Positions 1 to 12,400 of a stretch of DNA of 47,500 nucleotides are shown in pieces. The translations under genes and the position numbers were made by a program. The stretch lies in NCBI GenBank assembly GCA_905221605.1, contig CAJNDS010001646.1, positions 432,501 to 480,000 of the forward strand, read 5' to 3'. The notes under the pieces are model-generated. The model was not told where the DNA came from. It worked only from the letters and a program-made list of their open reading frames with translations, and made no database searches. The stretch comes from Symbiodinium natans (Eukaryota > Sar > Dinophyceae > Suessiales > Symbiodiniaceae). How positions within the stretch are numbered: position 1 is the first letter of the stretch; each line of letters starts with the position of its first letter.

Positions 1-93
1 GTACAAGCTTAGTACTGGAAGCGACGTTCCCGTGAGACCGCTGGGTTTGCGTTGATTTCTAGTACAAGCTTAGTACTGGAAGCGACGTTCCCG
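1..93. repeat. 32-bp direct repeat pair
   Basis: A 32-base block beginning GTACAAGCTTAGTACTGG occurs at 1-32 and again at about 62-93, exact as far as I can read. The unit contains the inverted motif AGTAC/GTACT. It looks like the edge of a minisatellite that continues beyond the left end of the window. Confidence 0.85.
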
Positions 94-555
94 CTACCTG
101 GTACGTATGTCCCCATTTATAACTGTACATGCCGAGGGTATCGGTTTAGGGTTGGCCCCTATCGGTTCTCGTGCAAAAGCGCCTTGTCAATTCCATATGA
201 CCCCTCTAAGGCTACCTCTTCCATAGGTTTTGTCCGATACTCTATAGGGGAAGATATAGGGGATTGAAGGACTCGAGTGTCGGATTTTTGTGTAGGTTTC
301 AGAGGGCTTGTACAGTGCTTGTAAGGATTTTCTGGGCCTTGTATAGGGATTTGTAGTGGGCCTTTAAGGGCTGTGCAGCTGATTCGGCGGATTGTGGGGA
401 CAACTAGCTTCTTGATGCTTTTGCACTATGTGCGCTAGTACGGACTATAGCAGGCACTTATACCAACCCATTAAAGCGCCATCTCTTGAACTCATGAATT
501 GCATGGCTGTCAGCCAGACCATGCAACCCTAAACCCTACACCCTAAACCCTAAAC
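94..555. other. No gene seen; degenerate telomere repeats
   Basis: No convincing exon is visible. The right end (about 525-560) is a short CCCTAAACCC run, which forms the start of the intron that follows the exon ending at 556 on the minus strand. Confidence 0.5.
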
Positions 556-2206
556 CCTGAACCCAAAGAGCTGGTCCTTCTCAAAGAAGCAGAAGAGAGC
601 ACCCCCCGAGGCCGAGGGGCAATCCCGGCTCTTGTCACGTGTCCGGTCCCCGTGCTTTCCTGGCTGCCGCAGAAAAAAATGGCGCCGTGGCAGTTGCACC
701 TCAGTCGGAAGGGTTTGGGGCTTAGGGTTTGGGGTTTAGGTTTTAGGGCTTAGGATTGAGGGTTTAGGGCTTAGGGGCTTGGCGTGGCGAAGCTCGGGGA
801 GGCTTCCCCTCCCTTCGCTAAAAACTGTTTTTTTACTCTCTCTCTCTCTCTCTCTCTCGCTCTCTCGATGGCTGTTATTTATCACGTTGCGAGCAACACT
901 ACGCTCTAGGAGTCGCTAGGAAAGGCACGCTGTCGGAGGCTGGTTGTGAGACGCTCGGTTGCGCTGTTTTAGGGTTTAGGGCTTTAGGGTTTAGGGTTGT
1001 TCTTCCCTCTTTTCTTGTTGGTGTCACGAACTTCGCATCCTTTGTCTGTGCCTCAATCTCTACACATCTCCAAGTCCAACGCTGCGAAACCCGTAGCCAG
1101 CCCAAACGCAGAAAACCCAGACATGTTATGTAAACCCTGCCTGTTTTTTGAAATGGTTTCGTGGACACCTAATTCTTAGAGACCTTTAGTCTAGAATCTC
1201 GAACCTTTAGCATCAGTTGTGGCATACTTGAGCTCGAGAGAGGCGCCAAGAGCCCCACACACACGGTGTGCCAAGAAACCCCTGAGTTCTGCACAGGGTC
1301 TTGAAACGAATCGGTCACTTGGACCGGCTTCGTAGTAAAGTACTACACTCTGAGCTCGAGCATCACGGGCAGGTTTTGCGACTGGTGCTCAACACTTGCT
1401 CACCACACAGTGAGGGGCTCTAGGCGACCACACATTCCTAAACCCTAAACCCTTAAACCCTAAACCCAAAGTCACCCACAGCTTATAGGCGCCTGTCAAC
1501 TGCCACAAACCGCAGCTTGCCAAAGAACAGCTTCGAAGCACGCTCGGCACAGGAGATCTCCAAACCCTCAAACCCCCTGTAAGATACGGCTGAATACATT
1601 CACGCATACATTCTTGGCCATCAAATCCCGACGTCCCACCCCCCCCCCCAAGCATCTTGGGAATGTCTGCTGGCATGGCAGAGCATCATCAAGAAGGGCT
1701 TCCGAGCCCCAAAAGTGCTAACAATAGTTAAAGGGTTTCATGGGCCCTTAAGATGGTCCCTAGCCTCCTCTAAAGGCTTCTGACTTAATAATACAAGGGG
1801 TCCCCCTTGTAAGGGCCCATACGAAGGGACCATGTAGCTACCCGAAGAAATAGGGCCTTCTTGTGCCTGCCTTCTCATGGGGTTCCTATGTAGCGGGCCG
1901 AGTTTCAAGGTCAGGAGTGCCAGCGTAAACTGTGAATTTCGTCTGGGATTAGGGTTTAGGGTTTAGTTTAGAGTTTAGGGTTTAGGGTTCAAAGAGCTAA
2001 TCAATGTCCAAGAAAGCTTGAGTGCCAACGGGGTTGTTGGGGGCTTTGCTTTCTTTGCCAGGCTGAATTGTTTCCCACCTGTGGGCCTCTGGTGGACGAA
2101 GAGCTTGAGACTTTTCGGCCGTCTGTTCACACCACGGTTCCGAGCTTTGCTGATCAGCGTCTAAGTGCCTGGATGCACTGATGCGTAAGCCGACTTCTTG
2201 AGACAT
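556..2206 (-). CDS. Unknown multi-exon gene, partial
   Basis: Four minus-strand exons read well. 2079-2206 opens with ATG (MSQEVGLRISASRHL...) and ends AG|GTGGGA, so it may be the first exon. 1493-1557 encodes ISCAERASKLFFGKLRFVAV and has a GC donor. 1028-1057 encodes IEAQTKDAKF. 556-663 encodes PGKHGDRTRDKSRDCPSA... after a T-rich acceptor. The last exon's 5' splice site is GTTTAG, the first unit of a telomere-type repeat. Not all junction phases match, so exons are missing or misjoined. I do not recognise the protein family. Introns carry (TTTAGGG) runs and a (CT)n tract. Confidence 0.45.
836..868. repeat. (CT)n microsatellite
   Basis: A CT dinucleotide run following a short T tract, within an intron of the minus-strand locus around it. 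Confidence 0.9.
1733..1845. mobile_element. Palindromic MITE-like element
   Basis: The ends GGGCCCTTAAGATGGTCCCTA and (reverse complement) TACATGGTCCCTTCGTATGGGCCC form an imperfect inverted repeat around about 70 bp that contains the internal inverted motif AAGGGGTCCCCCTT. No coding capacity. It lies between two exons of the locus. Confidence 0.5.
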
Positions 2207-3763
2207 CTTGAACCAGGTTGGCCAGCACAGCTCTCTAAAAACAAGTACTCCTTAAGCCATCCAGGCTTAAGGGGAGGCCTCTGGAGCCTCCCCGAAGCAC
2301 TGGTTTCAAACATGAACACCAGCTCAGAGAAAGCCCCAAAGCCACTAGTTATTCCATGCCTTCAAGTTTCTCACGAGGTCGAAGCCCTAAGCACTAAACC
2401 CTAAACCCAGCGTTTATTTCACCATCAATCCGGCACAAAGACGCCCGACGCGATTCTGGAGCTGAGGTGAAACCTTATTCATTTTCAGTGCGACCGCGCA
2501 CATCCGCCTTCTTTTCTTTTGGCGTCACCAGAGAAAAGCTTCTTTTTTGGGGTGGGATTTCAGGGCTTCAGGTCGAGCTTGCCCCAACTCATGTTTGGTC
2601 TTGGTGATCTACAAGCCGTTATCACTTCCGCAGGGTAAAAGGGAGCCCGCCACGAGCCATGGACTTCACGCTGAAAGAAGCAGTGGCGCCGGTCCTGGTT
2701 CTGTGGGCACTGAGATACAACGTGACCTCCCGGGGGTCGCAACTTGTCGCAACTTGAGCTGCAAGCGCCTCTGTAGATTCCTTCAACCACATAGCTTTTT
2801 GCAGCGGCTTTTTGTGGCATGTACTTTTATGACGGAGAGTTTGGGAGGATCTTGACTGAATTTCTGGTGACTCTTGCAACTTCCGGCCAGCCAACTGACA
2901 GGTGTCAACTGACACCTGATGGTGGAACAATGCTCCGTCCCTACCCAGAGACTGCCTGCAAAGCTGCTACTGACTACCCTAAACCCTAAACCCTAGGCCA
3001 ACAATAGTAATGTTAGGCTGAAGCCTGGAGTCTCGACCAAAACAAGCGAAAAAAATGCATGTTGCAAGCCCTCAGACTTCACCTGGCACCTCGATACGTG
3101 AAACCGCAAACAACCGTGTCTACGTTGTGTTTACACCAATGTGTCTTCGAGTCCGCGCGTCACTGGCGCACACGGCCGTGCCTGGCACACAAACAGCATA
3201 CTTTTGGGGGCCTCAAGAATCAGAACAAGTTTTGTTTTCTTTTTTGTATGCAGGGGGGTATTATAGTATATTCGAGTATAAGGGAATACTACTAGTGATA
3301 TATTCCGACCCTACATTACTGAGAGGACGCCAAGAGAACTCCCGAGCCCCCAGTACCATGCAACGCCAACCGAGGCAGGTGCAGCACGCAGAAGTTTGGG
3401 TTTGGGGTTTAGGGTCTGGGGTCTAGGGTTTGGGGCTTCAGGAGAAGGACAACAACAGTTCGCAGGGACAGGGTGGCCTGTAGGAGCAACACTCATCCTT
3501 TCAAATCTTCGATCTCAAGAGCCTCCTCAGCAGCAAAAATGCTGCAGCCGTCGGAGTAAGGAGAAGGAGGTGCAGAGCAGCAAAGCCGCAAACGCGTCCC
3601 GATGCATGCCGAAAAATGCAGCTAGCCGCTATATTTTGCTGCACAAGTAAGTGACACACTGGAGGACCTGCGCGCTAACCCCCAAAAATTTCAGCAGGAC
3701 CCCTCCACCCCTTGTATCCCCTTGTGCCTCAGTCGCTGCCCAAGTTGCTTGGGTCAAAGGGGC
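2207..3763. other. Mostly intron/intergenic; one doubtful exon
   Basis: The stretch 2622-2822 on the minus strand has a fairly protein-like frame (WLKESTEALAAQVATS...), but other frames are open too and no clear splice pair could be fixed. The rest holds short telomere-motif runs near 2391-2408 and 2976-2996 and an AT-rich palindromic patch near 3240-3330. Confidence 0.35.
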
Positions 3764-6099
3764 CTGGCCCGGACGGAGGTGACGGCGGCCTGGGCGATGG
3801 TTTGGGAGCTCTCGGGGGAGTCCCAGACAATAGTTAACTGACACACAACCCGGTGTCCTACACAGACCCAACCTGCAAACTCCAATTGAGAATGCCCTCA
3901 AAGCTGGATTTCCGCTGCCAAGGGCTGATGAGGCTTATGAGGGTTTCCTGTGACTCGGGATCTGCTGGTGTCCACAGGCGTTGAAGGTGCTACCCCTCAC
4001 TTGGCGGCAGGCTTCAGGGCAATTGGCGAGCGCGCGCACACACACACACACACACAGAGGCTCTTTCAACCTGTTGCAGCAAGCTTGCTAACATCCAAAG
4101 TCGTGGAAAATTGTGGCACAGCCTCGTGTTCGTCAAGCGGCACCTGACGCCTGAGGCCCTCGCCCGGGCGGAGCGCCCTTGCCTCAGCGCACCCACGCGT
4201 TTTAGTGCCGGAACCCCCTTAACAAAGCATTCTGGAAGGCAACAACTCTTCAAAAAGGCCCCCCAGCTGTACGCACTTGGTTCGGTGCCGTTCCCGTCCT
4301 TTCCTTTGCTCTTTCCCTGGCAAAGACGGGGGAGGGATATTGACTTCCGCCAGGACCTCGCGGGGGGGGGGGGGGGGGGGGGGACGCGGGGAACCTTCGG
4401 ACCATGTCACAGAGCCCGATGAAACCGAGGACTTGAGGTGTCCCAGCAGAACCGAAGAAAAGCATCGAGTTCGAGGAAGGAGTCTACGGAAGAGCCTGCC
4501 AGGGAGTCTTGTGACTTGAGATTTGAGGGCCCAGGGCGCTGCCGGCCTTGCTTGGATCTTTGCCATCCTTCATCTTTCCTTTACCAAATCCTGGAAGCAG
4601 CCGTTTCGCCGGTCTGCGGCTGGAAAAAGATCTCCCCACGAAGCTGTGAGCATCAAACGCTGAGAGCCCTGAAAAAGGGTCAGGCCTTTTTATATCATAG
4701 TAGGATCCCATGTAAGCAAAAGGGGGTTCAAGGTTACCTACCCAGTCCTAAGATTTGCCCCTATAAACTCCATAAACAAGCCCATAAAGGCCCCTTTTGG
4801 AGGCAGTTGTCTACAGGAGAGGCTCTCAAGCTACATCTCGCTGGCGCTGCTGTGGCCAAACAAGCGAGCCTGGCACAATCGCCGCCAAACCCTCCCCCCG
4901 TCCTTTGTCCATACTTTTTCCTTTTGGCATGCCTTTGCCTGGTGCGTGGGGGGGGGGGGGGGGGCGAGAAGAGGCGCAGCAGTCTGCGGTTGCGTCTTAG
5001 AGGGGTATCTAAGGGTGATTAGATTGCCTTTGCGGACATTCGGAAACTCCCAGAGTCTCAAGTTCTGGGGTGGAGCCCAGAAGGCAACGCCCTGGCGTCT
5101 TCTTGCTCGTGCTTGTGCGTGTGTGCTCAGTTCGAAATTTGCTGGGTGAATTATGGGTGCAAGCAGAAAAACTCTAGGCTAAAGTTACGTGCACGACGCC
5201 TTCGAATGCCGGACTGCGCTCGCTCGCTCGTACGGTGCAGGTGGGTGCAGACGAGAAGAAAGGCCTTGTTGCCAACTTCAGATACCGGCTCTAAACACGC
5301 TCATACTTATACTGTAGCAACTGACAAAGAAGTGGAGAATCCCGAGGCTTTAACTTCTTTGGGCCGGCGCTTACCAAGGGTTCTCAACTTGCCTCAGTCA
5401 CCTCAAAGCGCTGTGCAGCTGGGCACTTTGCTTCGCTGACCCCAGAGGTGCCAAAGCCGCGCCTTTCTCGTTGTCGAACATCATGCCGTTGAAGCCTGCT
5501 TCGGACTTCTCTTGGGGGTTTAGGGTTTAGGGTTTATAGGGTTTGTAGGGTTTAGGGTTTAACAAAATTGGGGACCCCTAAGATAGACCCCCAAATCGTA
5601 GGATCCCCTTGTAACAAGGACTCCAATAAGGTACCCCCGAATATCGTAAACCCCCTCTTCAGCTGTGGGGAGCTTTCGCACAACCCTAATAGAAACCCGG
5701 TGTAAACCGATATCAACCTTCCTCATCCCTTTACATGCCCGCGTGTAAGCCCCCATGTAACCACCCTTTTTGGCTTGGGATGTTCCCCCGTTACACTAAG
5801 AGTCCTTCATGGGGGGAATGTAATCACAATTAAAGACTGTTAGTATAAGGGGTATCCCCACCTATGGCCCTTATGGAAACCTCTATGCCGAGAGAAGGCT
5901 CGGGTTTGGAGTGGACCCGTCCCTGAATCCGACGGAATCCGGCCCAAAGCCCTAAACCCTCAACCCTATAAACCCTAAACTCTTGAACCCCAAAACCCCC
6001 TAAGCCAAAAACCCCAAAATTCAAAACCCCTGTCAAACCCTAAAACCTTGGGGGTGGGGGGGGAGCCTGCAGCGCCGCCTTTGGAGGAGCCGACCATGC
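3764..6099 (-). CDS. Unknown multi-exon gene, partial
   Basis: Exon 6067-6099 (MVGSSKGGAA, acceptor AAACAG, GC donor) joins in phase to exon 5402-5510 (EKSEAGFNGMMFDNEKGAAL..., donor AG|GTGACT). Exon 3764-3837 encodes LTIVWDSPESSQTIAQAAVT... with a GC donor. Weaker candidates lie at about 5000-5090 (GVAFWAPPQNLRLWEFPN) and 4560-4605 (FGKGKMKDGKDPSK). The GSSK motif resembles the start of the small protein at 42.7 kb, but here a splice acceptor precedes it. Introns contain G tracts and telomere-like runs. Function unknown. Confidence 0.45.
4363..4383. repeat. Poly-G tract
   Basis: About 20 consecutive G. Similar G runs occur near 4950 and at 12-14 kb. Such tracts are also prone to sequencing error. 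Confidence 0.9.
5519..5560. repeat. TTTAGGG array (short)
   Basis: Degenerate TTTAGGG units immediately upstream, in minus-strand gene sense, of the acceptor CCCAAG of the exon starting at 5510. Confidence 0.8.
5565..5660. mobile_element. MITE family A copy
   Basis: Contains the family core ATCGTAGGATCC...AAGGACTCCAATAAGGTACC and terminal CGTAAACCCCC. Related copies are at 10.1, 10.5, 11.5, 13.7, 18.4, 19.4, 20.2 and 32.3 kb. Confidence 0.65.
5774..5861. mobile_element. MITE family B copy
   Basis: Starts TTGGGATGTTCCCCCGTTA and ends TTAGTATAAGGGGTATCCCC: a degenerate copy of the palindromic element best preserved at 31363-31464. Confidence 0.7.
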
Positions 6100-6261
6100 C
6101 TGTTTGCACTCCCAAAGTCGGGAGGGTAAGAGAACACTCCTCCATCGGGATGTTCTCAGAGCTACAGGGGCGACAAGGGGGGTATAAAGGGGGGCACAAA
6201 GAAGGGGTATAAAGGGGGGGTACCAAGGGTTTCAGGGGGGTGTGCAAGGGCGGGCTGCGAG

Positions 6262-6328
6262 CTTGAGATGTTCCCCCCTGTATACTAACAGCCCTTAATA
6301 GACAAATAGTATAAAGGGGAACATCCCA
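6262..6328. mobile_element. MITE family B copy
   Basis: GAGATGTTCCCCCCTGTATACTAACAG at the left end and TATAAAGGGGAACATCCC at the right end form the family B terminal inverted repeat. Confidence 0.75.
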
Positions 6329-8444
6329 ACGCCTCCAGTTCACCCCTATAAACCCCTGCGACCCCCCTTAGGATTCAGGCGAACGGTTCAGGGTTCAGGA
6401 TTGGGGGTTTCGGTTTTAGATAGGGTTCAGGGTTTCAGCCTCCCCCCCCCCCCAGGACTTTCCCAAAACCCTGAAGCACCAACTGCCCCAAACCCGCTCT
6501 TCAACCCTGAAGCTCAGACCCTGAACTCCGACATCCGCGGCAACCCCAAGTTTTCAACCTCCAAACAGAACGAGAGCGAAACACACCAAAAGAGGCGCCT
6601 GGAAGCCCAGCTTTCATACTCGCACCTGCAGGAGGACGTAGAGCATGTCATTGAGTCATGGGCAAATATAGTTCTCTATCTGAGTATGGGGTAGGAAGAA
6701 GTCATGGACCGACATCACCTCAACTTCCCCCTTGGTTTTTAGCCTGCGTTGCATATTCTTATCCGCCTAAACCCTCAGTGCCGCAGGCTCCCACCGCCCC
6801 ACATCCGACCCCGCCATGCTGGGCGTGCACGGTGCATGTTGCTGCCAGGCACGCCTGGACTAGGGATCTAGGGACTCCTGGCATTCGCGAGGTTACCGCA
6901 GCTTTTCAAGTGATGGGCGACAAGAAACCTCGATGTCCCCCTAGCCACCTCCTGCGGCCTGTGCGGGGCTCAAGGAATCTCTGGCCCGTCAGACTGACTC
7001 ATAAGCGCTAGGGTGGTCCAGATGAGACCTCTGCTGTTTCTGGCCGTTCCTGCCACTAGAATTCACGCAGGTCGTAGGAGCCTTACAGAATTTCTCCCCT
7101 TGCCCTGCTTTTCGACACTACCTGGCCTCCCCATGCCCCCCCCCCCTTCCCCTCCCCCCCCTCCCCTCCCGAACGCTGAAGCCGCGGAGCCTTGTAGCAT
7201 GGGGTTGCTGTCTGGCCGCATACCTGGGCCACGAATCCCCCCAAAACCTCTAACCTCATCTCTCATCAAAGCCGCACCTAGGGATCCAAGTTATTCTGAA
7301 GTCTCAACCCTCATCCGACTCCCTGGTAGGAACTCCGCTTCGGCAGGCTGCTCTGTGGATGCTTCCAGCAATGGTCATAAAGGTCTTGCTGTCACAGAAG
7401 TATAGTTTCCTAGAGGGTCCCTGTTGGGGTCCTTATTGTTGGTTCCCGAACACCTGAGTGCCCACCCCTACTCAGCCGCTAGACACCCCAAATCCTTACA
7501 GGCCTCGATGCTTGTTGAGAAGGAGCTCGGGGCCCTAAATGGTGCGAGTACCACACAACCACACTTCTTCTGTGCATACGTCTCTCTTGAGTTGTGTGGT
7601 AGTTTGTTGCTAAGGGCAGCCACAGCACATCGAAGGACCAGAGATTAGGTGGGGGGGGGAGCTCCAGGCCCTGACACAGGACTTCCGAATCCCAAGAACC
7701 TGAATCCAGAATCTCCCACGAAAGCCTGCACTTCCGAGGGTGCTGCCGCACGGCCCTTTGCCCTGTGGAGAGGGGAGACGGTTTTTGTTGGGTCATCAAG
7801 GGGCTTGGTGCCCCCCGCCCCTTTTAGCAGTCTGTATCAAAGGACTAAAGGAGGGACCCTTGTGCAGCCGCAAAACCCAAACTGAAAACCAAACCTCTGA
7901 GCCCAGAAGCATTACTGGTTTCAAAAGTTGCGCACGTTTAGTAGAGGTAGCAGGCCAAGGGGCTCAAGTTGGGGAGATTATTGTTGACATTGATTTCCGA
8001 GACCCCTGAGAGGATCGAAAAAGCAGAACTCCTTATAAGAGGCCTTGGGCTTAGGGGATTTAGGGGGGTTATTTAGGGGCTCAATGAGATTTTGGGTCCC
8101 TTCTATGGGGTCCTCCTTATACCCCTTAACTGTAACAGTCCAAGGAAAGGCCTGCAAGTGGCGCTCAAGTAAATACAACGAAGTGTATCCACAAGGCTCG
8201 TTGACTCGGCCGATGGCTCTAAACCCTAAACCCTAAACCCTGAACCCTGACCCTGAACCCTTAACCCTAAAACCTAAACAAGATACGAGGCGACTCCCAC
8301 CCACCCCCGCCCCGCCAACGTCATGCCGAGGTCGGTGAGCGCATCAAGCTGTCAACCACCTCCCTCCACACCCTAAAACCCTGAAACCCGAAGTGCGCAG
8401 GCTTTAGGGTTTAGGCCCTCAAGCCCTCAAGCCCTCCATTTAGG

Positions 8445-8510
8445 AATTTTACTCTATAAGGGATACAAAAGGGTACCCCTATTTCGGGAAATACCCATAT
8501 GGATATGCAC
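8445..8510. mobile_element. Possible MITE family A remnant
   Basis: Contains AAAAGGGTACCCCTATTTCGGGAAA, which matches the terminal part of family A. The other end was not found. Confidence 0.4.
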
Positions 8511-8706
8511 ACGTCCATCATGCACCCGACAGCATGGCATGGACAGTGAACCCTAAACCTTAAACACTACACCCGAAACCGCCAACAGGGCACGGTTGCC
8601 TTTGCAACCTCCCTGAAACTTGTGCCTCCAACATCCCTAAACCCCAAAGCCAAAACCCAAAGCCCTTACAAAACCTAAGACCCCAAAACAAAAATTAGGA
8701 CTTAAG

Positions 8707-8780
8707 GATGGGATGTTTCACCAAAAAACTAACAGTCCTTGATAGGGAGATTATAGCACCCTAAGGGGGAACATCCCCAC
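8707..8780. mobile_element. MITE family B copy
   Basis: Begins ATGGGATGTTTC, has AACAGTCCTTGATAGGGA in the middle, and ends CTAAGGGGGAACATCCCC. Same layout as the copy at 31.4 kb. Confidence 0.75.
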
Positions 8781-9487
8781 CCTAAGACCAATCCCTGAGC
8801 CGCCCGGCCTGTGGTGGCATCCCGCCCTTCATGGTGGAGGAGGACACCTGGACCATGCCCGAGCCTGCGCCAAACAGGAGGGAGATGCCGCCTTTCTCGA
8901 GAGAGAGAGGGGAAGAGAGCAGAGAGAGCTCAAGTTGACAAGAAGCCGCCCTCTAAACTCTAAACCCTAAGCCCTAAACCCCGCGCAATCTCTTGAGTTG
9001 CAGACCTGTGCAGAATTTGCGTGCACATCTTCGGATTTTGACCCGCAATCGGACAACAACAAACCCCCCCAAAAAGATAAAAGCAAATGAAATGGAAAAT
9101 AAATCCCCCCAATGGTTCAGAGGGCTTAGGGTTGAGAACCCCCTTCATCAAAAAACAACACAGGGGGGCGCCAAGAGTCACGAAGAACGTTCTGTACAGC
9201 AGAAAACAGCTCATGGCTCAACTCCACTAACTTTGGGGCTCACCTCAACAGCGTAGGATTACTAGGGATGCTGGCTTCGGCAACGTGCACGCAACACCTG
9301 GTCCAGGGCCCTCTTTGCAGGAGCCCATGAATCCGAGTCGCAGATTTTGAAGTCCCAAACAACTGATAAATCCCCAAAACTTCAAAAGTCAATGGGGATT
9401 CATGAAAATAGGGGACCGGCCCGAAAATAAACCACCACATAGGGTGTCCCTGAATCCTCACTCCGCCATCCTTGCCCCTCTCAGACA

Positions 9488-12400
9488 TCAGCCTGGCATG
9501 TTGCCCTTGCCCGGGCCCTGCATGCCAAAATTGCCCTTGCACCTGAAGGGCACAGGCTGGTCCTTTTCCGATAGGTCGTGTTTGCAACAGATGGCTTTCT
9601 GGGAGGTTCCTTCGCTTCCTGGAGATCAGACTCTATCTAGTTTAATCCTTTCAAGATCTGCTGCGGGGAGAAGGCGGTGACAAGGCAGCGCGAAAGCGTT
9701 AACACAGAAGGCGTTCCACACTGACACGGTGCTTGGCAAGGGCAGATCATGGCAGGTCTAGCCGAATTCCCTGCCTCTGATGCAAGGAGCACTCTCTCTA
9801 CCCCAAGGTACATTGTACTGTTTTAAGGAGTGCCCAGCGCACGCGAACATACGGGCCAGCGGTGCTCTGGGTGTCGAGAGCTTAGGGTTCAGGCCGGTAC
9901 CCCTATTGTCAGCAACCCCCGATGTCTACATCTGCATCTATAGCGCTGTTTTTACATGAGGACATATACCCACTCACTTACCATGGACCTGGTAGGACCC
10001 TAAACGCCAGAGGAGCGGAACATGTGAACGTGAAAGCCGAGAGCGGCGCCCTTGCATGCCTGGCCAGGACAAAGATTCGGAGTTTGCGATATTTGGGGTC
10101 CCTTCTTGGGGTCCTTACTATAAGGGGATCCCTACTATTTGGGAATCAAAATTGGGGGGCTCCCTATTTTCGCAAGCCCCCATTTGAATGTGCTCGGAGC
10201 TGCAGCACTTGGAGGCTACCGGAAGGCTACTGTTGTGGGCTTGCGAAGATTCTTCCTTCATCGCTCCGAGACCCCCCAGAAAGTTTCCTAAAAGGCTCGA
10301 GTTGCGACGATGCTTTCCTCAAAGCCAGGGCTGTAGGAGGCTGCAGACGTAACACGCCACAACCCTGTCATGCTCCGTCGCACCTGTCATCATCTGCTAA
10401 GTCACATTGTACCTGTACCAAGTACTCCACATAAGGTCATTATCTAGTATAAAGGCACATTGCTACATACATGGGCATTTCCCCAAATCGGGGAACCCCT
10501 ACTACACCGCAAAAATACTATAATTCTTATTAGAGGAACTCCCAAAAAGGGTAAACCCCCCATTTTCGAAAACCCCATATATATATACATATATACACAC
10601 ACAATTGCTACATATGTGTTTTCTATATGATGATATCTATATATATATATAGATATATATATATATACATACATACATATATATATATACATACATATAT
10701 ACTGATTTCTCCGATTCCGGCAATGTTGGGGGGGGGTCCTCATTATACGGCGGCCCCTCTTGTTTTGGGGACCATAGTTTCGAGAACTGACCAAAGGTGC
10801 AAACTGAGCCCGCGCCGGCCTTGCATGCCCGAGGCCATGCCCCGCATCTGCAAGTCTGCCATCTGCTGCTGCTGCATCATGCCGCGCCCCTGTGGAAAAC
10901 TCAGGGTCAAGCTCTACCCCTAGGGTTTAGGGTTTAGAGTTTCGAGACGGCTGTGAACACAATGTCGCGCTTTTGGCCTAGCTCGGGTACAAGGGCATGG
11001 GGTTATTTCTGAAACTCCACAGGAAAGCCACGAAACCCCAAGGTCGGAGTTTTTGGATGCTAACCTCGCAGGGTTTCGGAAGATTCTCCAAGTCGAACTT
11101 CTCAAACCCTAAGCCCCCAAACCCTAAACCCCTAAACTCTAAACCCTACAACCCTAAACCCCTACACCCACACCACAGCAAAGTCTGTGGGGCGCGACCC
11201 CTAAAAGCCAAGCCTGTCCACAAACCCTTGCCCCGCCATCCCTTGGCAGCCGCCGCAGCCAGCAGCTTGCCTGGCGACCACCAGCGAAGGTTTGGGGTTT
11301 AGGGTTTAGGGTTTAGGGTTTCGGGTTTTGGGTTTCGGGTTTCGGGTTTAGGGTTTAAGGACATCTACTATTTGCTTAAGAACCCCCAAAACAGTATAGT
11401 CCCCATATTGCCCTGATAATTAAGTGAGTACTTTTTACTTTGCGTGATTCTTAAGCAAATCGTAGTCATGTGTATAGGGAATATGGGGTTTCCGAAGTTT
11501 AGGGGTACCTTATTGGGGTATTTAGGAAATCCTGCTATTTGGGGGGGTCCCTTACTTCTGAAGCCCTTAGCCCTAGATAAGTCTGAAAGCCCCCAAACCT
11601 CCCGCCCTACACCCAGGTAGGCTAAACCCTAAACCCTAAAACCCTAGAGCCCTAAAACCGAAAACCCTAAGCCCCAAAACCCGCAAACCCCCTTCGATGC
11701 ACATACACACACGCACACACACAGAGAGTTCGCCCAAGAGCCCCCAGCTTCTGCAGGAAGGCCTCTGGAAGCTAAACCCTACAGGTCTAAATCCAAAACC
11801 CTAAACCCTAAAACTCTAAACCCTAAAACCCTAAAACCCTAACACCCCCTAAACCCTAAACCCCTCAAACCCCAAACCCTATAAAGCCCTACGCAGCCCT
11901 TATCTGCTGGAAGGCCTCTGGAGCTGCTGCATCTGAAGCTCATTGAATTGCTGGGACTGCTGCATCGTCATGCCTGTGGCTTCTTTCAATTGGGTGGGTG
12001 GGTAAGGGGCTTCTTGAGCCATTTTTTGTTTATTGATTGTTTATGTCATTTTTTTTTTTGGGGGGGGGGGTGCCTTCTGTCAATTGGGTAGCGTTGGGGG
12101 TGGTCAGGGCTATATTTTTTTTGGCGGGGGGGGGGGGGGGGGGGGGGCGGTTGTGTGACTTCTTTGGGTGGTTTAAGAGGGTGTAACTTCTTTTGGGTGG
12201 TTTAAGAGGGTGTAAGCCTTGTTTAGTTTTACGTTTTTTTTTTTTTGGGGGGGGGGGGGGGGGTAGGTTCTTTGGGGGAGCTTTTCTTTTTTTTTTGGGG
12301 GGGGGGGGGGGAGGGGGGGTAGGGTTCAGGTATCATTATGGAGTTTACGGTTGTAAAGGGTTCTGGGCTCCTGGTTCTAGGTTTTGGGGTTCTGTTCATC

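Larger units (their letters stand above)
6100..9487. other. No clear gene; repeats and doubtful exons
   Basis: Two MITE-B copies, one weak MITE-A-like stretch and many CCCTAAA motifs (8218-8275, 8385-8420). Possible minus-strand exons, each unsupported by a full splice pair, are at about 7160-7245 (RPDSNPMLQGSAASAFG) and 8830-8870 (SGMVQVSSSTMKGGMPP). The plus-strand open frames in this stretch look like chance frames. Confidence 0.4.

Noticed and set aside
4438-5022. 194-codon plus-strand open frame
   Set aside because: Crosses a poly-G run and mixed intron sequence, has no recognisable domain, and minus-strand exon candidates overlap it.
12005-12030. Relic spliced-leader sequence (CTTGAGCCA...)
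   Set aside because: Only nine bases match the reverse complement of the dinoflagellate spliced leader before it diverges into a T run.
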